Source of the DNA: Photobacterium aphoticum | Lineage (GTDB): Bacteria > Pseudomonadota > Gammaproteobacteria > Enterobacterales > Vibrionaceae | Assembly: GCF_001029435.1 (NCBI RefSeq) | Contig: NZ_LDOV01000030.1 | Location: 1-64,000 of the forward strand | Direction of reading: 5' to 3' | Length of the DNA stretch: 64,000 bases | Shown here: positions 42,885-51,654 of the stretch, one piece after another | Layout of the letters: each line of letters starts with the position of its first letter | Position numbering within the stretch: the first letter of the stretch is position 1 | The notes under the pieces: generated by a model | What the model saw: only the letters and a program-made list of their open reading frames with translations | Databases searched by the model: none | Told to the model about the DNA's origin: nothing | Program-made: the position numbers and the translations under genes

Positions 42885-45263
42885 TTATTTTTTACGGGGA
42901 GCGAGGGTTTTCACCAATGGTTGTGGTGGTGTGTTACCTTGCAGTGGCTTAAGGCTTTGATAAGGCTGTTGTATTGTTTTCTTTGGATTATTCGTGGCTG
43001 TAAGGGTGTCGTCGTTATTCACAAACCATTCAAAAATTTTGGCATCACTTCGCTGGCCGCCAGGAAGCGGGTAGCTAATAGGGGCATCGGTGAAGTTATT
43101 TTCATCCGCCAACATCGCAACCTGTTGCAAGGCTGTTTGGATAATCAGCGGGTTATCCGCATGGTTAAGTGCCGGGTGTTCGCTTAACGCTACGGGGTGG
43201 GCATGTAACGACTGTTGTTCTAGGTCGGCCAAGTATTGTGCCAAAGCCGGCTGGCATTGCTGTGCCTGCATGGTGGTGAGCCATTGCTGTTGCTCAGCAT
43301 TCGGCTGATAGCCGCTTAAGACTTGTTGGTATACCGGTGAGGTTTCTAATGTGCTGTAGCGCTGTTGTGGTTGTTTGAGAAACACGCCCAGTATGTCTAA
43401 CTCAACCTTGCCATAGCCGTAGGGCTTACCCATGCCCAATTGCTGATGAAAGGTCGGGACCCCCGTGTTTTGTTTGGCGCCCAGTGATGCCAGTAACAGT
43501 GACAACTCCTCTTGCGTAAGGTTGTCGAATTCAATGTGAAAACCAAAGGCCGGGGTTGTGGAGGCTGGAACGACTTCTGCAATCGTATCCATCGCGTCAG
43601 TGCCTGTAGTGCCCCTTGTCTGTTCTTGTGTGTGTTGTAAATAACGTTTTCTGCCACTGAGTGAAAAGGCCGTTTTTTCATCAGTAATCTGTTTTTTTCC
43701 TAATCCTTGCCCTTTGGGTGAAGACAAGTAGAGGGATGGGCTGGGTGGTTTGGGAGATGACAGTGTTAACGGGTGACTGAGTCGAGTTCCAAGATCCGCA
43801 TTCAGTTTGACGGCATCGTAAAAGCGGACGCGAGAGGCCAGTGCACGCCCTGCCTGGTGGTTGTTACCGGCGGTTTCAGGCAACGTTTCGACGGCGCCAA
43901 ACACACATTCAGCGGGCGTCAGTGATTGGGTGTCACTGCGTTGTCCCCAAGGTAAATAATGGTCGTGGCCTGCGTTTTTCATGATGCCGTAGGTAGATTG
44001 CCCCGTGACTTCCTTACGCCAAATTTGGGAAAGGGATAATTCAGTTATGATTTCTTTTTCACAGTCTAATTTGAAGTAATAGATGTCTCCTTCTTCAACG
44101 TGATGAATATCGCCTTTTTTATGTTTTTTCCAATTATTAGGGATAAGGTTATTATGTCTATTGTTATTTAATATGGCGTTAAATCGTTCCAGTACTTCTT
44201 TGGGTATGGTAAAGGCTGTTGTTGAAGCTAATTTTTCATCTGAAAATGGGATTAAATATTCATACAGTTTAGTTGTTGGTAGTTGAGCGTCTCTTTTTTC
44301 AATATCACCTTTGCAATACAGGATGCATTTTATGAAATCGTTTTTATTAAGTGATGGATTTACATTTATATGCTGAAAAAAATCTTGAGATGTACCAAAA
44401 AATGCATCATCCGCTTCATCAGCTGGCAGATGAAGACCGCTGAGCATGTATTCGTTATTCTTAATTTGGTCTATTTTTAATTTGCCTGGGTACCCACTTT
44501 CGCAGAGTGAATCAGCAATAGATGTAAATTCATATTTTTTCTTAATGAAGATAAACTTTGGGTTGTTATCGTTGTGATGGTAACACTCAAGAGGAACATT
44601 AAGTCGACTTAAAAAGTTTCCTGTGACTTCAACAGATTTACCACAGACATTATTATAACAATGCACATGGTAAATCAGAAAATCTTCCCAAAATTCAGTG
44701 TTTTGATAGCAGCACTCATCAAGTACTTCGTCATTATATTCTTGATTAAATTCAGGCAAACCACTCTTGTCTGTGAGGGTAAGACGCCCAAGGTTGAGGG
44801 GTTTTAACTTTAATTCATCATTTTCACGGACAATCAACCCTAGTGTTGAAAATGTGTTATCCGGTGAAGCCGTCACACGTGATGAATAATGAGTATCATT
44901 AATGACCCTCATCGCCGAATCACTGATGATTTCCGCTGTACTGGCGACCATGCCCCGCAGGCTATTGGCAGGGATACTGAGCTGAGGTGTCCCTGGGTTA
45001 GCCGGCGTGGTGGTGCGGTAAAAGCGCACGGTATCTGCCGGAGTGTCTTTATCATCGTGAGGGGCGCCGTCACCCACAATCAGGCCACTTTTATTGGTTA
45101 AGGCAACATAAATCGCGCCACTGAGGGTATTGGTTTGCCATCCTTGATGGGTGACATGAGTCTGACCCGTTTTGATGGTGTTGTAATCCAGCCCGTTGTT
45201 TTGAGTATGGGCCTTGTCATTAAAGGGAATGAAATGGAACGGGTTGTAGAAGGTATGGGTCAT
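42885..45263 (-). CDS. Large RAMP-superfamily protein (TIGR03986-like) of the type III complex
   Basis: A 792-residue protein. ATG 45263 is chosen because it overlaps the upstream stop as ATGA and opens FYNPFHFIPFND, the start I associate with RAMP family TIGR03986. RAMP features are LSIPANSLRGMVASTAEII near residue 105 and a Gly-rich C-terminal loop, GMGKPYGYGKVELDILG, near 640. The middle (about 150-430) is AT-rich in its codons and rich in Cys, His, Asn and Lys, unlike either end, suggesting an inserted domain. It is probably a backbone or cap subunit of the Cas10 complex; the exact equivalent (Csm5, Cmr1, Csx10) is not clear. Confidence 0.75.
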   Translation of the reverse strand: MTHTFYNPFHFIPFNDKAHTQNNGLDYNTIKTGQTHVTHQGWQTNTLSGAIYVALTNKSGLIVGDGAPHDDKDTPADTVRFYRTTTPANPGTPQLSIPANSLRGMVASTAEIISDSAMRVINDTHYSSRVTASPDNTFSTLGLIVRENDELKLKPLNLGRLTLTDKSGLPEFNQEYNDEVLDECCYQNTEFWEDFLIYHVHCYNNVCGKSVEVTGNFLSRLNVPLECYHHNDNNPKFIFIKKKYEFTSIADSLCESGYPGKLKIDQIKNNEYMLSGLHLPADEADDAFFGTSQDFFQHINVNPSLNKNDFIKCILYCKGDIEKRDAQLPTTKLYEYLIPFSDEKLASTTAFTIPKEVLERFNAILNNNRHNNLIPNNWKKHKKGDIHHVEEGDIYYFKLDCEKEIITELSLSQIWRKEVTGQSTYGIMKNAGHDHYLPWGQRSDTQSLTPAECVFGAVETLPETAGNNHQAGRALASRVRFYDAVKLNADLGTRLSHPLTLSSPKPPSPSLYLSSPKGQGLGKKQITDEKTAFSLSGRKRYLQHTQEQTRGTTGTDAMDTIAEVVPASTTPAFGFHIEFDNLTQEELSLLLASLGAKQNTGVPTFHQQLGMGKPYGYGKVELDILGVFLKQPQQRYSTLETSPVYQQVLSGYQPNAEQQQWLTTMQAQQCQPALAQYLADLEQQSLHAHPVALSEHPALNHADNPLIIQTALQQVAMLADENNFTDAPISYPLPGGQRSDAKIFEWFVNNDDTLTATNNPKKTIQQPYQSLKPLQGNTPPQPLVKTLAPRKK

Positions 45264-46780
45264 GATACGTGCTCCTGTTGGGCAACAAAGGCGAGGTTGA
45301 AGGCATCCATCAGTTCGCCAAGGTTGGGCAGGGATGCTTGGTTCCAATAGGCAATAAACTGCCCCCAATGCGTGATGTGCGGACAGTCAGCCGCGAGCAC
45401 ACTGTCGGTTATCTGGATATGGGCGGTGGTTTTCCCAAAGCCTTTATTTTTTAAGCCGCCCAGCAGTAATTCGCCGTCCAGTAAGTCGCGCAGGATAAGC
45501 AGTAGCATGGCCAGTTCGCTGTGGTATTGACGGCTGAACAAGCGGTTGTCGATTAACAGCTCGCCCTTGTAGTCGGTGATTAGGCATTTTTCGACCGAGT
45601 ACAGAGCCCCGTCTTTGACGCCGCCGGTAAAACGGTCGATGGCAATGAAACGTTGCTCGGTGAGTTGCGGTTGTTGCGCCACAAAGTCTGTGAGTTTGAT
45701 GGTTGAGGCATGTTGCTCATCGCCAAAGAGCCGGCTGAGTAATGCGGTGGCTTTTTGTTCGGCCGTGTGTGCGTGGCGTTGACCGTCGGAGTCTGCAAAA
45801 AAGTGATTCAATGTATTGAGAATTTTCTGCCCTTGGTGGCGCATGACCCCGCGCAAGCTGGTGGCGGGCAGAATGATCTCGCCTTGTGTGTTACGTAGCA
45901 GTGTCGCGACGTGATAGGACTGTGCTTTACCTTCTTTTTCTTCACTGTGCTCAGCGGTTTGGCCAGAGCCAATAAACAACGGCGATAACGGGGTGAGGGT
46001 AATAGCGACACGGGTGTAACCGCTATTCGCTGGTGTGCAGTCCTCCGTCTTGATGGGCAGGGCATGCACATAGTCAGAGAGAGGTGCTGCCGATTGAGCA
46101 GAAAGCCACTGCATGTAGTGCGCTTGAGTAATGCCATACAGGTTATCCATACACAGAGAAAAGGCGCCAAATTGATTGTTGCCACCTCGTCCAAGGGTAA
46201 AGTGCGCATTGCCCCAGCGCTGCAGTAAGGTGATGAGTGCGGTAAGTTGTTGCTGGGTGGCTTGTTCTATGTGCACCGTGAAGGTGAAAGGCGTTCCGGG
46301 TTTGATGCCGTTATGGTCAAACAAATGGGCGTCTTTTGCGGTACCGGTGACCGGGTCGATACGGTTACGTGTTCGCGTATGGGTCAGCGAGTCGGTTTTG
46401 TTATCAAGACGGCAATAGGCATTAAGAAACCGCACATTGCCGCCAACACTGGTTTGGGTTTGGGTTTGGGTTTGAGTTTGGTTTTCCTGCAACGAGGCTT
46501 TGTCACCAAAGATCCACTGGGTGTGGGCCTCAGGGGTATCAAAACAACGGGCGGCATTACGTACACTGCCTTTCAGGCTTGAACCCGGAATATAGAAGCG
46601 TTGGTCTTTGTCCTGGCACAGTGCCATCTCATTTTCAGTAATGCGATGAAGGGCTTCACTGTGGTGATTTTCAGGTTTGATCTCGCTGTCTTTTGTGACA
46701 CGTTCACCGTTGCCAATGCTGAGTGGCGTTAAGGGGGTAAGTGTCGCTTCCAGGGTGAGGTGGTAGTAAGTCTCTTCCAT
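45260..46780 (-). CDS. Tandem Cas7-like (Csm3-type) RAMP fusion
   Basis: A 506-residue protein with two RAMP domains. Domain 1 (about 1-225) has FYIPGSSLKGSVRNA, WIFGD, RNRIDPVTGTAKDAHLF and a Gly-rich loop GRGGNNQFGAF. Domain 2 (about 245-506) repeats the plan with ILPATSLRGVMRHQG, RLFGDEQ, AIDRFTGGVKDGALYSVE and LGGLKNKGFGKT. These would be two backbone subunits made as one chain. A stretch QTQTQTQTQT in domain 1 comes from a 6-bp repeat. ATG 46780 (aagga upstream) is preferred over the earlier in-frame start at 46822, which lies inside the previous gene. Confidence 0.82.
   Translation of the reverse strand: MEETYYHLTLEATLTPLTPLSIGNGERVTKDSEIKPENHHSEALHRITENEMALCQDKDQRFYIPGSSLKGSVRNAARCFDTPEAHTQWIFGDKASLQENQTQTQTQTQTSVGGNVRFLNAYCRLDNKTDSLTHTRTRNRIDPVTGTAKDAHLFDHNGIKPGTPFTFTVHIEQATQQQLTALITLLQRWGNAHFTLGRGGNNQFGAFSLCMDNLYGITQAHYMQWLSAQSAAPLSDYVHALPIKTEDCTPANSGYTRVAITLTPLSPLFIGSGQTAEHSEEKEGKAQSYHVATLLRNTQGEIILPATSLRGVMRHQGQKILNTLNHFFADSDGQRHAHTAEQKATALLSRLFGDEQHASTIKLTDFVAQQPQLTEQRFIAIDRFTGGVKDGALYSVEKCLITDYKGELLIDNRLFSRQYHSELAMLLLILRDLLDGELLLGGLKNKGFGKTTAHIQITDSVLAADCPHITHWGQFIAYWNQASLPNLGELMDAFNLAFVAQQEHVS
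46452..46485 (-). repeat. Hexanucleotide tandem repeat in the tandem Cas7 gene
   Basis: Units of gtttgg, three perfect and others degenerate, encode alternating Gln-Thr. Length changes by slippage would add or remove QT without shifting the frame. Confidence 0.85.
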
Positions 46781-46790
46781 GTCAGTGTCC

Positions 46791-48752
46791 TTATGCTGTC
46801 TCTGTGTCATTGACGGGACCAAAGCGGTAACCGGTTTGTTTCAGGGCGCTTGAGTTTTGGTTATACGTGGCTTGGTATGTCGTCATGACACTGATCTCGG
46901 CGAAGCCGTTTTGCGGCATATAAGGGGTGGAGCGCCAAGAGAGCGTGTTACACGCGACGGGCAATCCGCTGTGGCAATATGCGGCCAGTTGTTGTTTCAG
47001 TGCCGTGACATCTTGTGCCAGTACCTTAAAGGCAAAGGTGCTGCCGGCGGTGACCAACATGTGGCTGTGATATGCGTGATCTTCAGATGTACGGAAACGG
47101 TGATAGAGGTAATCCCCGCCGACGACTTTTGTGTCTGCATGGAAGGCGAGAAGTTGTACTTGACGCTGGCCATCGACGGTAAAGTGTTGGTCGAAATAGT
47201 GGGTGAGCAATGTCTGCAGCGCCGTACGAGGCGTTGAAGCGTGCTGTTGTAATTGCTCATGTGTAAACAGCTGTGCATCACTTTCCAGTTTGATTACAAA
47301 TAGCCCATCGGGCTGCAAGCCATGCTGGTCTAATGACGGTAATGCTATGTTGTCAAAGTGCATCGCAGTGAGCTTTGCCTTGGTTTTACCGGCTTGCAAT
47401 AGCCCTTTTCTTAATAGCGTTTGCAATGTGAGGCTAAGCTGACGTTGTTCCGCATGAGTTGCTGCCGTTGTTGGAGGGAGCGAGAAGGCGGTTACCCATT
47501 GCGTGTCGGTGTTATCAACGACTTCAATGGCATGCAATTGGCTGTTTTGCGCTGACAGGGTGTTGGCATCGACGGCCGTGTGGACGCTGAGGTGGCGTTT
47601 TGGGGCATAGCCGTTGACGTTAAAGGCCGTACTTGTCGCGGTATCGGGGGCGGATTTGTAGTCGGTTGGAAAGGCGCCGGCGACAATGTCTGCGCTGCTT
47701 TTTAGGGCATGCGGCGTGGCACAAGTGGCGGCATTAATGAAGATGTCTTTCTTGCCGACGTTGAAGCATTGTAGCGATAAGGGGGGTGATTGTGGTCGAG
47801 TCAGCCCTTTGCCGTTATTGACAGAAGGTACCGGCAGCGCGTGTTTGACCACCAGTTCATCAAAATAGATTTTGAGCGGGTGATCACTGACTAATTGACG
47901 GAAGTCCGTGCTGTTGGCGATACACGCTTTGATGGCATTGCCCGGAATGTCATCTGAAGTGGTGAAGGTGTTGTTCGTTTTACTGCGCGGTTGGGCAAAA
48001 CAGAGTGGTCGGTCAGCCGAAAAGGCGACGGTAAGTGCTTGCTCTGACAGCGTGGTTGACAGGTGTGTGGTTGACAGGTTTGTGGTTGATAGCTGCGTAG
48101 ATGTTTGCCGATCAGAGGCTGGCTTTATTTCATCAAACTTCACCTTGATGTCTGCGATTTGTCCAAACCCAACGGTTTTGAACGCGCCCAGTGCGCGGAT
48201 ATCTTGTATGGCTTTGTTGAGCCATGTTTCCAGTGTGGTGGCGTTTAATGCGGCGCTTTCTTTGAAATACCCCATTCCCTCGAAGGTGACGCGGGTATTG
48301 GGGGGGTATTTTGCGTCAATAACCTGAATGTGCCCTTTTTTAACGGTACCCGTGTCCTGATCAATTGCGATTCGGTAGTGTTTAGTTTCACGGCGCGTAC
48401 TTTCAGTGGTGTCGACATCATCTGAAGACAGTTCTGTTAAATGCCATGGAAAGACCAAATGCCCATTGGTGTAAGGGGGTTCATTGTGTCCTTTTTCAGT
48501 ATGTTTAGGGACGTCATTTTTTTTGTTGCCAAACCCTTCCATGAGGACGGAGGTGAGTGGGTCACTCGGCACTAAGTGCTGCCATTGTTCGAGTTTATGG
48601 CGGATATTGCCTTTGAGTAAGGTACCGTTGATGAGTAGCTTGCCGTCTTTAGATTGGGCAAAAGTATCCAGCCCAAAGCGCATGGCACCAACGCCTTTAG
48701 TGATAAAAGGGGCAACAAGCGTGAGTGTGAAAGTCACATTGTAATCTTTCAT
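46791..48752 (-). CDS. RAMP fusion with N-terminal Cas7 (Csm3-type) domain
   Basis: A 653-residue protein. The first 210 residues are Cas7-like: FITKGVGAMRFGLDTFAQ (Asp29 at the place of the RNA-cutting Asp of Csm3), LLINGTLLKGNIRHKLE, HYRIAIDQDTGTVKKGHIQ and a Gly-rich loop GAFKTVGFGQI. A threonine/serine-rich linker (TTNLSTTHLSTTLSE) then leads into a second, divergent RAMP-like half, marked by DDIPGNAIKACIANS near 270. It starts by ATGA overlap with the end of cas10. It likely provides a backbone unit plus another subunit in one chain. The identity of the second half is uncertain. Confidence 0.78.
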   Translation of the reverse strand: MKDYNVTFTLTLVAPFITKGVGAMRFGLDTFAQSKDGKLLINGTLLKGNIRHKLEQWQHLVPSDPLTSVLMEGFGNKKNDVPKHTEKGHNEPPYTNGHLVFPWHLTELSSDDVDTTESTRRETKHYRIAIDQDTGTVKKGHIQVIDAKYPPNTRVTFEGMGYFKESAALNATTLETWLNKAIQDIRALGAFKTVGFGQIADIKVKFDEIKPASDRQTSTQLSTTNLSTTHLSTTLSEQALTVAFSADRPLCFAQPRSKTNNTFTTSDDIPGNAIKACIANSTDFRQLVSDHPLKIYFDELVVKHALPVPSVNNGKGLTRPQSPPLSLQCFNVGKKDIFINAATCATPHALKSSADIVAGAFPTDYKSAPDTATSTAFNVNGYAPKRHLSVHTAVDANTLSAQNSQLHAIEVVDNTDTQWVTAFSLPPTTAATHAEQRQLSLTLQTLLRKGLLQAGKTKAKLTAMHFDNIALPSLDQHGLQPDGLFVIKLESDAQLFTHEQLQQHASTPRTALQTLLTHYFDQHFTVDGQRQVQLLAFHADTKVVGGDYLYHRFRTSEDHAYHSHMLVTAGSTFAFKVLAQDVTALKQQLAAYCHSGLPVACNTLSWRSTPYMPQNGFAEISVMTTYQATYNQNSSALKQTGYRFGPVNDTETA

Positions 48753-50443
48753 AGGTGGCCTCCGGCTTGATAGTGGGTTGTTTTAGGGTGCTCTGGGGCG
48801 AGGTAGTCGTACAGTTCCAATAGGTGAATCCAGAATAGGGTATTGGTGTTTTGATATTCGCGAGGTGTTTCAATGGTCGGCTGTTCATCTTCTTCTTTGT
48901 CTTTCACCTTGATGGATAGGGGGGTGAAGAGTGTCAGTAGATACTTGATGCTCTCTTGATGATCCTCGCCGTTGCTGTACAGCACTTTGTTTAAGGCATC
49001 CCCTAATTGAGCTGTGGTGCCTTTGCGGTTGGCTTTTTCTTGTTGTGATGATGATCCTTGTGCTTCAATCTCGGCCGCTTGAGTGGCAATGGCCTGTTCT
49101 ACCAAGTGATACATAGAAGCGCGAGGTAAGGCGTCGAGTTGGTTTTTTAGGTTAGGGCAGATATTGGGATCGCCATTGCCGCCTAAACGGAAAGTATCGG
49201 TTAATGCCAAGGGGGTTCGGTATTTGGCTATCTCACCGTATTGTGCCTGCCAGAATTCGGATAACGCTTGGGTGGGGTAGTCGATAGATTCCAACACCAT
49301 ATAATCGAAATAGGTGTGCTTGCGGCCATTTTCGAGTGATTTAATGTTATCTGCCAGTGAGATAGCGGCCGTTTGCGCTTTTTGAATCGGTGTTTTGTGG
49401 CTACAAAACACCATGCCAATAGAATGGGTCAGTATGTTTTTATTGATATCGAAAGTGCCATAGTCCGAAATAAAGTGATCTAAAACGCGAAAACCCAGCC
49501 AGGCTGGGACCACAATTGTCATTTCATCGCCGCCCCATAAGAGCGTTTCTAATGGAATAAAAGAGCCACCTTCATCAAATTGGATAGCCCCCTGAATCTG
49601 TAGAAACTGCACTAATGATTGAAGGTAAGCATCCCGTTTTGCTTTAAGGGCGACATCAAAGTCACGCTGAGCTTGGATTTGTTCAGCATTCCCCATTTTT
49701 GATTTGATGATATTGCGCTGAATTTTGCCGAAGCTATTGCCGTCTGCATAGATAACGGCCACTTTGCCATTCAAACTGAGTACATCATGGGTACCAGCCA
49801 GCGCTTCTAAATCATTGGGAAAGGCGTATACATTGCTGACGTGATGTTTTTCCTCAGAGCTGGATGTCTTTGGATTATACAGGCTCGTTTTTAAGTCTTT
49901 TCCATATTGATAGCGATAATGTGTGCTTCGGCTAATGGCATGCCCTTTAGCTGCTTTGATGTAATGACGGGTCACATCCGCTGGGAGTACACCATTCAAG
50001 GCACAGGCAGCGTGGGCGTTATGCTGAACGGGTAAGATGGCGCTGCTAAACTGTGTGGCTTGGTCGTGCCGGCCTTTGGCGAATAAGACTTCTTTGGCGG
50101 TCAGGTAATCTGTCGCCGATGCCGTATTGACGGTAAAACTGAACATGTCAGTGAGTGCTAAACCGTCATGGACTTGATCCAGCATTTGCCAGGCCAACGA
50201 TTCGGCTTTTTCAAGCGATAAGCCTGTCACTTCGAAAATGCCGGTTGAGCCGCCGAGCGTAATTGCAGAGATGGCTTCGCCTTTTTCTTTATTGCAAAAC
50301 TCTTTCGCAAAGACTTCAAATTTCTCTATTGCGTCTTTTAATAAATGGCTACTGCCACGAATAACGCTGAGCTGGTTGGTATCTAGGATGGTGTTATAGA
50401 TATTGACCGCTTCTATTTTTAAATAGGATTTATGTTGCGACAT
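48749..50443 (-). CDS. cas10: Cas10 without HD domain
   Basis: Large subunit of a type III complex, 564 residues from ATG 50443 (strong ggagg upstream). It opens directly in the first palm domain (YLKIEAVNIYNTILDTNQLSVIRGSSHLL); no HD nuclease motif precedes it. A second palm-like strand VAVIYADGNSFGKIQ is followed by WGGDEMTIVVPA, the cyclase motif as GGDE (residues 304-307) where GGDD is usual. Nucleotide signalling is therefore plausible but single-strand DNA cutting by HD is not expected. It is the first gene of the cas operon. Small subunit genes (csm2, cmr5) are not seen. Confidence 0.88.
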   Translation of the reverse strand: MSQHKSYLKIEAVNIYNTILDTNQLSVIRGSSHLLKDAIEKFEVFAKEFCNKEKGEAISAITLGGSTGIFEVTGLSLEKAESLAWQMLDQVHDGLALTDMFSFTVNTASATDYLTAKEVLFAKGRHDQATQFSSAILPVQHNAHAACALNGVLPADVTRHYIKAAKGHAISRSTHYRYQYGKDLKTSLYNPKTSSSEEKHHVSNVYAFPNDLEALAGTHDVLSLNGKVAVIYADGNSFGKIQRNIIKSKMGNAEQIQAQRDFDVALKAKRDAYLQSLVQFLQIQGAIQFDEGGSFIPLETLLWGGDEMTIVVPAWLGFRVLDHFISDYGTFDINKNILTHSIGMVFCSHKTPIQKAQTAAISLADNIKSLENGRKHTYFDYMVLESIDYPTQALSEFWQAQYGEIAKYRTPLALTDTFRLGGNGDPNICPNLKNQLDALPRASMYHLVEQAIATQAAEIEAQGSSSQQEKANRKGTTAQLGDALNKVLYSNGEDHQESIKYLLTLFTPLSIKVKDKEEDEQPTIETPREYQNTNTLFWIHLLELYDYLAPEHPKTTHYQAGGHL

Positions 50444-50702
50444 TTCTTCCTCCCTGAATTGGGTGTGCATACCATAGGATGACCAGTCGTTGCGATTAAT
50501 ATTTAATCAGCTGCCGCCATGTAAAGATGCTGTTTTTTGGGAAAAATGTAGATTTTGAGACAGGAGCTGCAAAGGGAAGAGAGCATGAGATAGCGATGTA
50601 AAAGTATTGTTGTTCGCCTCACGTTTTTGTAATACGAGGACTTATTCATTGATAATTGACTCTAAAATGCATGAGCTAAATTAATGGTGCTAAGGACAGT
50701 GA
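50444..50702. promoter_or_regulatory. Divergent promoter region of the cas operon and the APH-like gene
   Basis: It contains a perfect small palindrome gattaatatttaatc at 50494-50508, about 50 bases upstream of the cas10 start, suitable for an operator or AT-rich promoter element. No further genes. Confidence 0.45.
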
Positions 50703-51530
50703 ATGACAAGATTAAGTGATAGCGAAAATACGCCGAATCAATCATCAATTTGGGCTGATGCCATTGTTCACGACGGCGACAACGTGTTGCGACCACTGTC
50801 GCCGTGGTCGCCAACCATTCATCGGTATCTCGATCATTTACACCGACACGGCATCACGCAAGTGCCCCGTTGTGTCGGCATTGAAGGCGATCAAGAACGC
50901 CTGACGTTTGTGGCGGGAGAGACCTTCAATTATCCGCTGACGGGCGATATTGCCCATTTGGATGCATTGACTTCGGCGGGGGCGTTACTGCGCCGTATTC
51001 ATGATGCGTCAGTGTCTTTTTTGTCAGCGCCTTTTCTCACTACAGGCGTCGATGAGCGTATTTGGATGTTGCCGCCACGGGAACCCGCCGAGGTGATCTG
51101 TCACGGGGATTTCGCGCCTTATAACGTCGCGCTGCAGCAAGGCCAAGTCGTCGGTGTATTTGATTTTGATACCGCTCATCCCGCGCCACGGCTGTGGGAT
51201 TTGGCTTATGCGATCTACTGCTGGGCGCCGTTTAAGACCCACGAAGCAGACAGGCTTGGGACGTTAGACGATCAGATTCTTCGTGCAAAAGCGTTTTGTG
51301 ACAGCTATGGGGTAACCCAAGCGCAGCGAGCAGCTCTCGCCGCCGCGATGGTTGAGCGCTTAACTGCTTTGGTGGATTTCATGCACACGGAAGCGAATAG
51401 CGGCAATGTACAGTTTGCTGCCAACATTGTCGATGGACACCATTTGGCGTATGTCGCTGATATTGCTTATATCCAACGTCATGCGGTGGCGATTACGCAG
51501 GGAATATTGATGACGTCGGATCATGAATAA
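50703..51530 (+). CDS. Aminoglycoside phosphotransferase/choline kinase-family protein
   Basis: A 275-residue kinase-like protein of the APH family. The catalytic loop is VICHGDFAPYNVAL, with the Brenner-type HGDxxxxN, followed by the metal-binding GVFDFDTAHPAPRLWDLAYAI. Substrates in this family range from antibiotics to choline and sugars, and nothing here points to one. It is transcribed divergently from the cas operon and is probably unrelated to it. Confidence 0.85.
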   Translation: MTRLSDSENTPNQSSIWADAIVHDGDNVLRPLSPWSPTIHRYLDHLHRHGITQVPRCVGIEGDQERLTFVAGETFNYPLTGDIAHLDALTSAGALLRRIHDASVSFLSAPFLTTGVDERIWMLPPREPAEVICHGDFAPYNVALQQGQVVGVFDFDTAHPAPRLWDLAYAIYCWAPFKTHEADRLGTLDDQILRAKAFCDSYGVTQAQRAALAAAMVERLTALVDFMHTEANSGNVQFAANIVDGHHLAYVADIAYIQRHAVAITQGILMTSDHE

Positions 51531-51654
51531 CTCCGTGAAATTGCAAAAAGTATCATAATCGGTGTGTATTGTGTTTTCTTTGATACTTATCGTCCGCTTT
51601 GTGTGGAAGGGCTGGGGTACACTTGCTCTCGAACTTAAGAGAAGGAGATGACCC

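Noticed and set aside
42885-45368. A longer version of the large RAMP protein starting at 45368
   Set aside because: The extra 35 residues lie inside the upstream gene; ATG 45263 overlaps its stop as ATGA and gives the family N-terminus.
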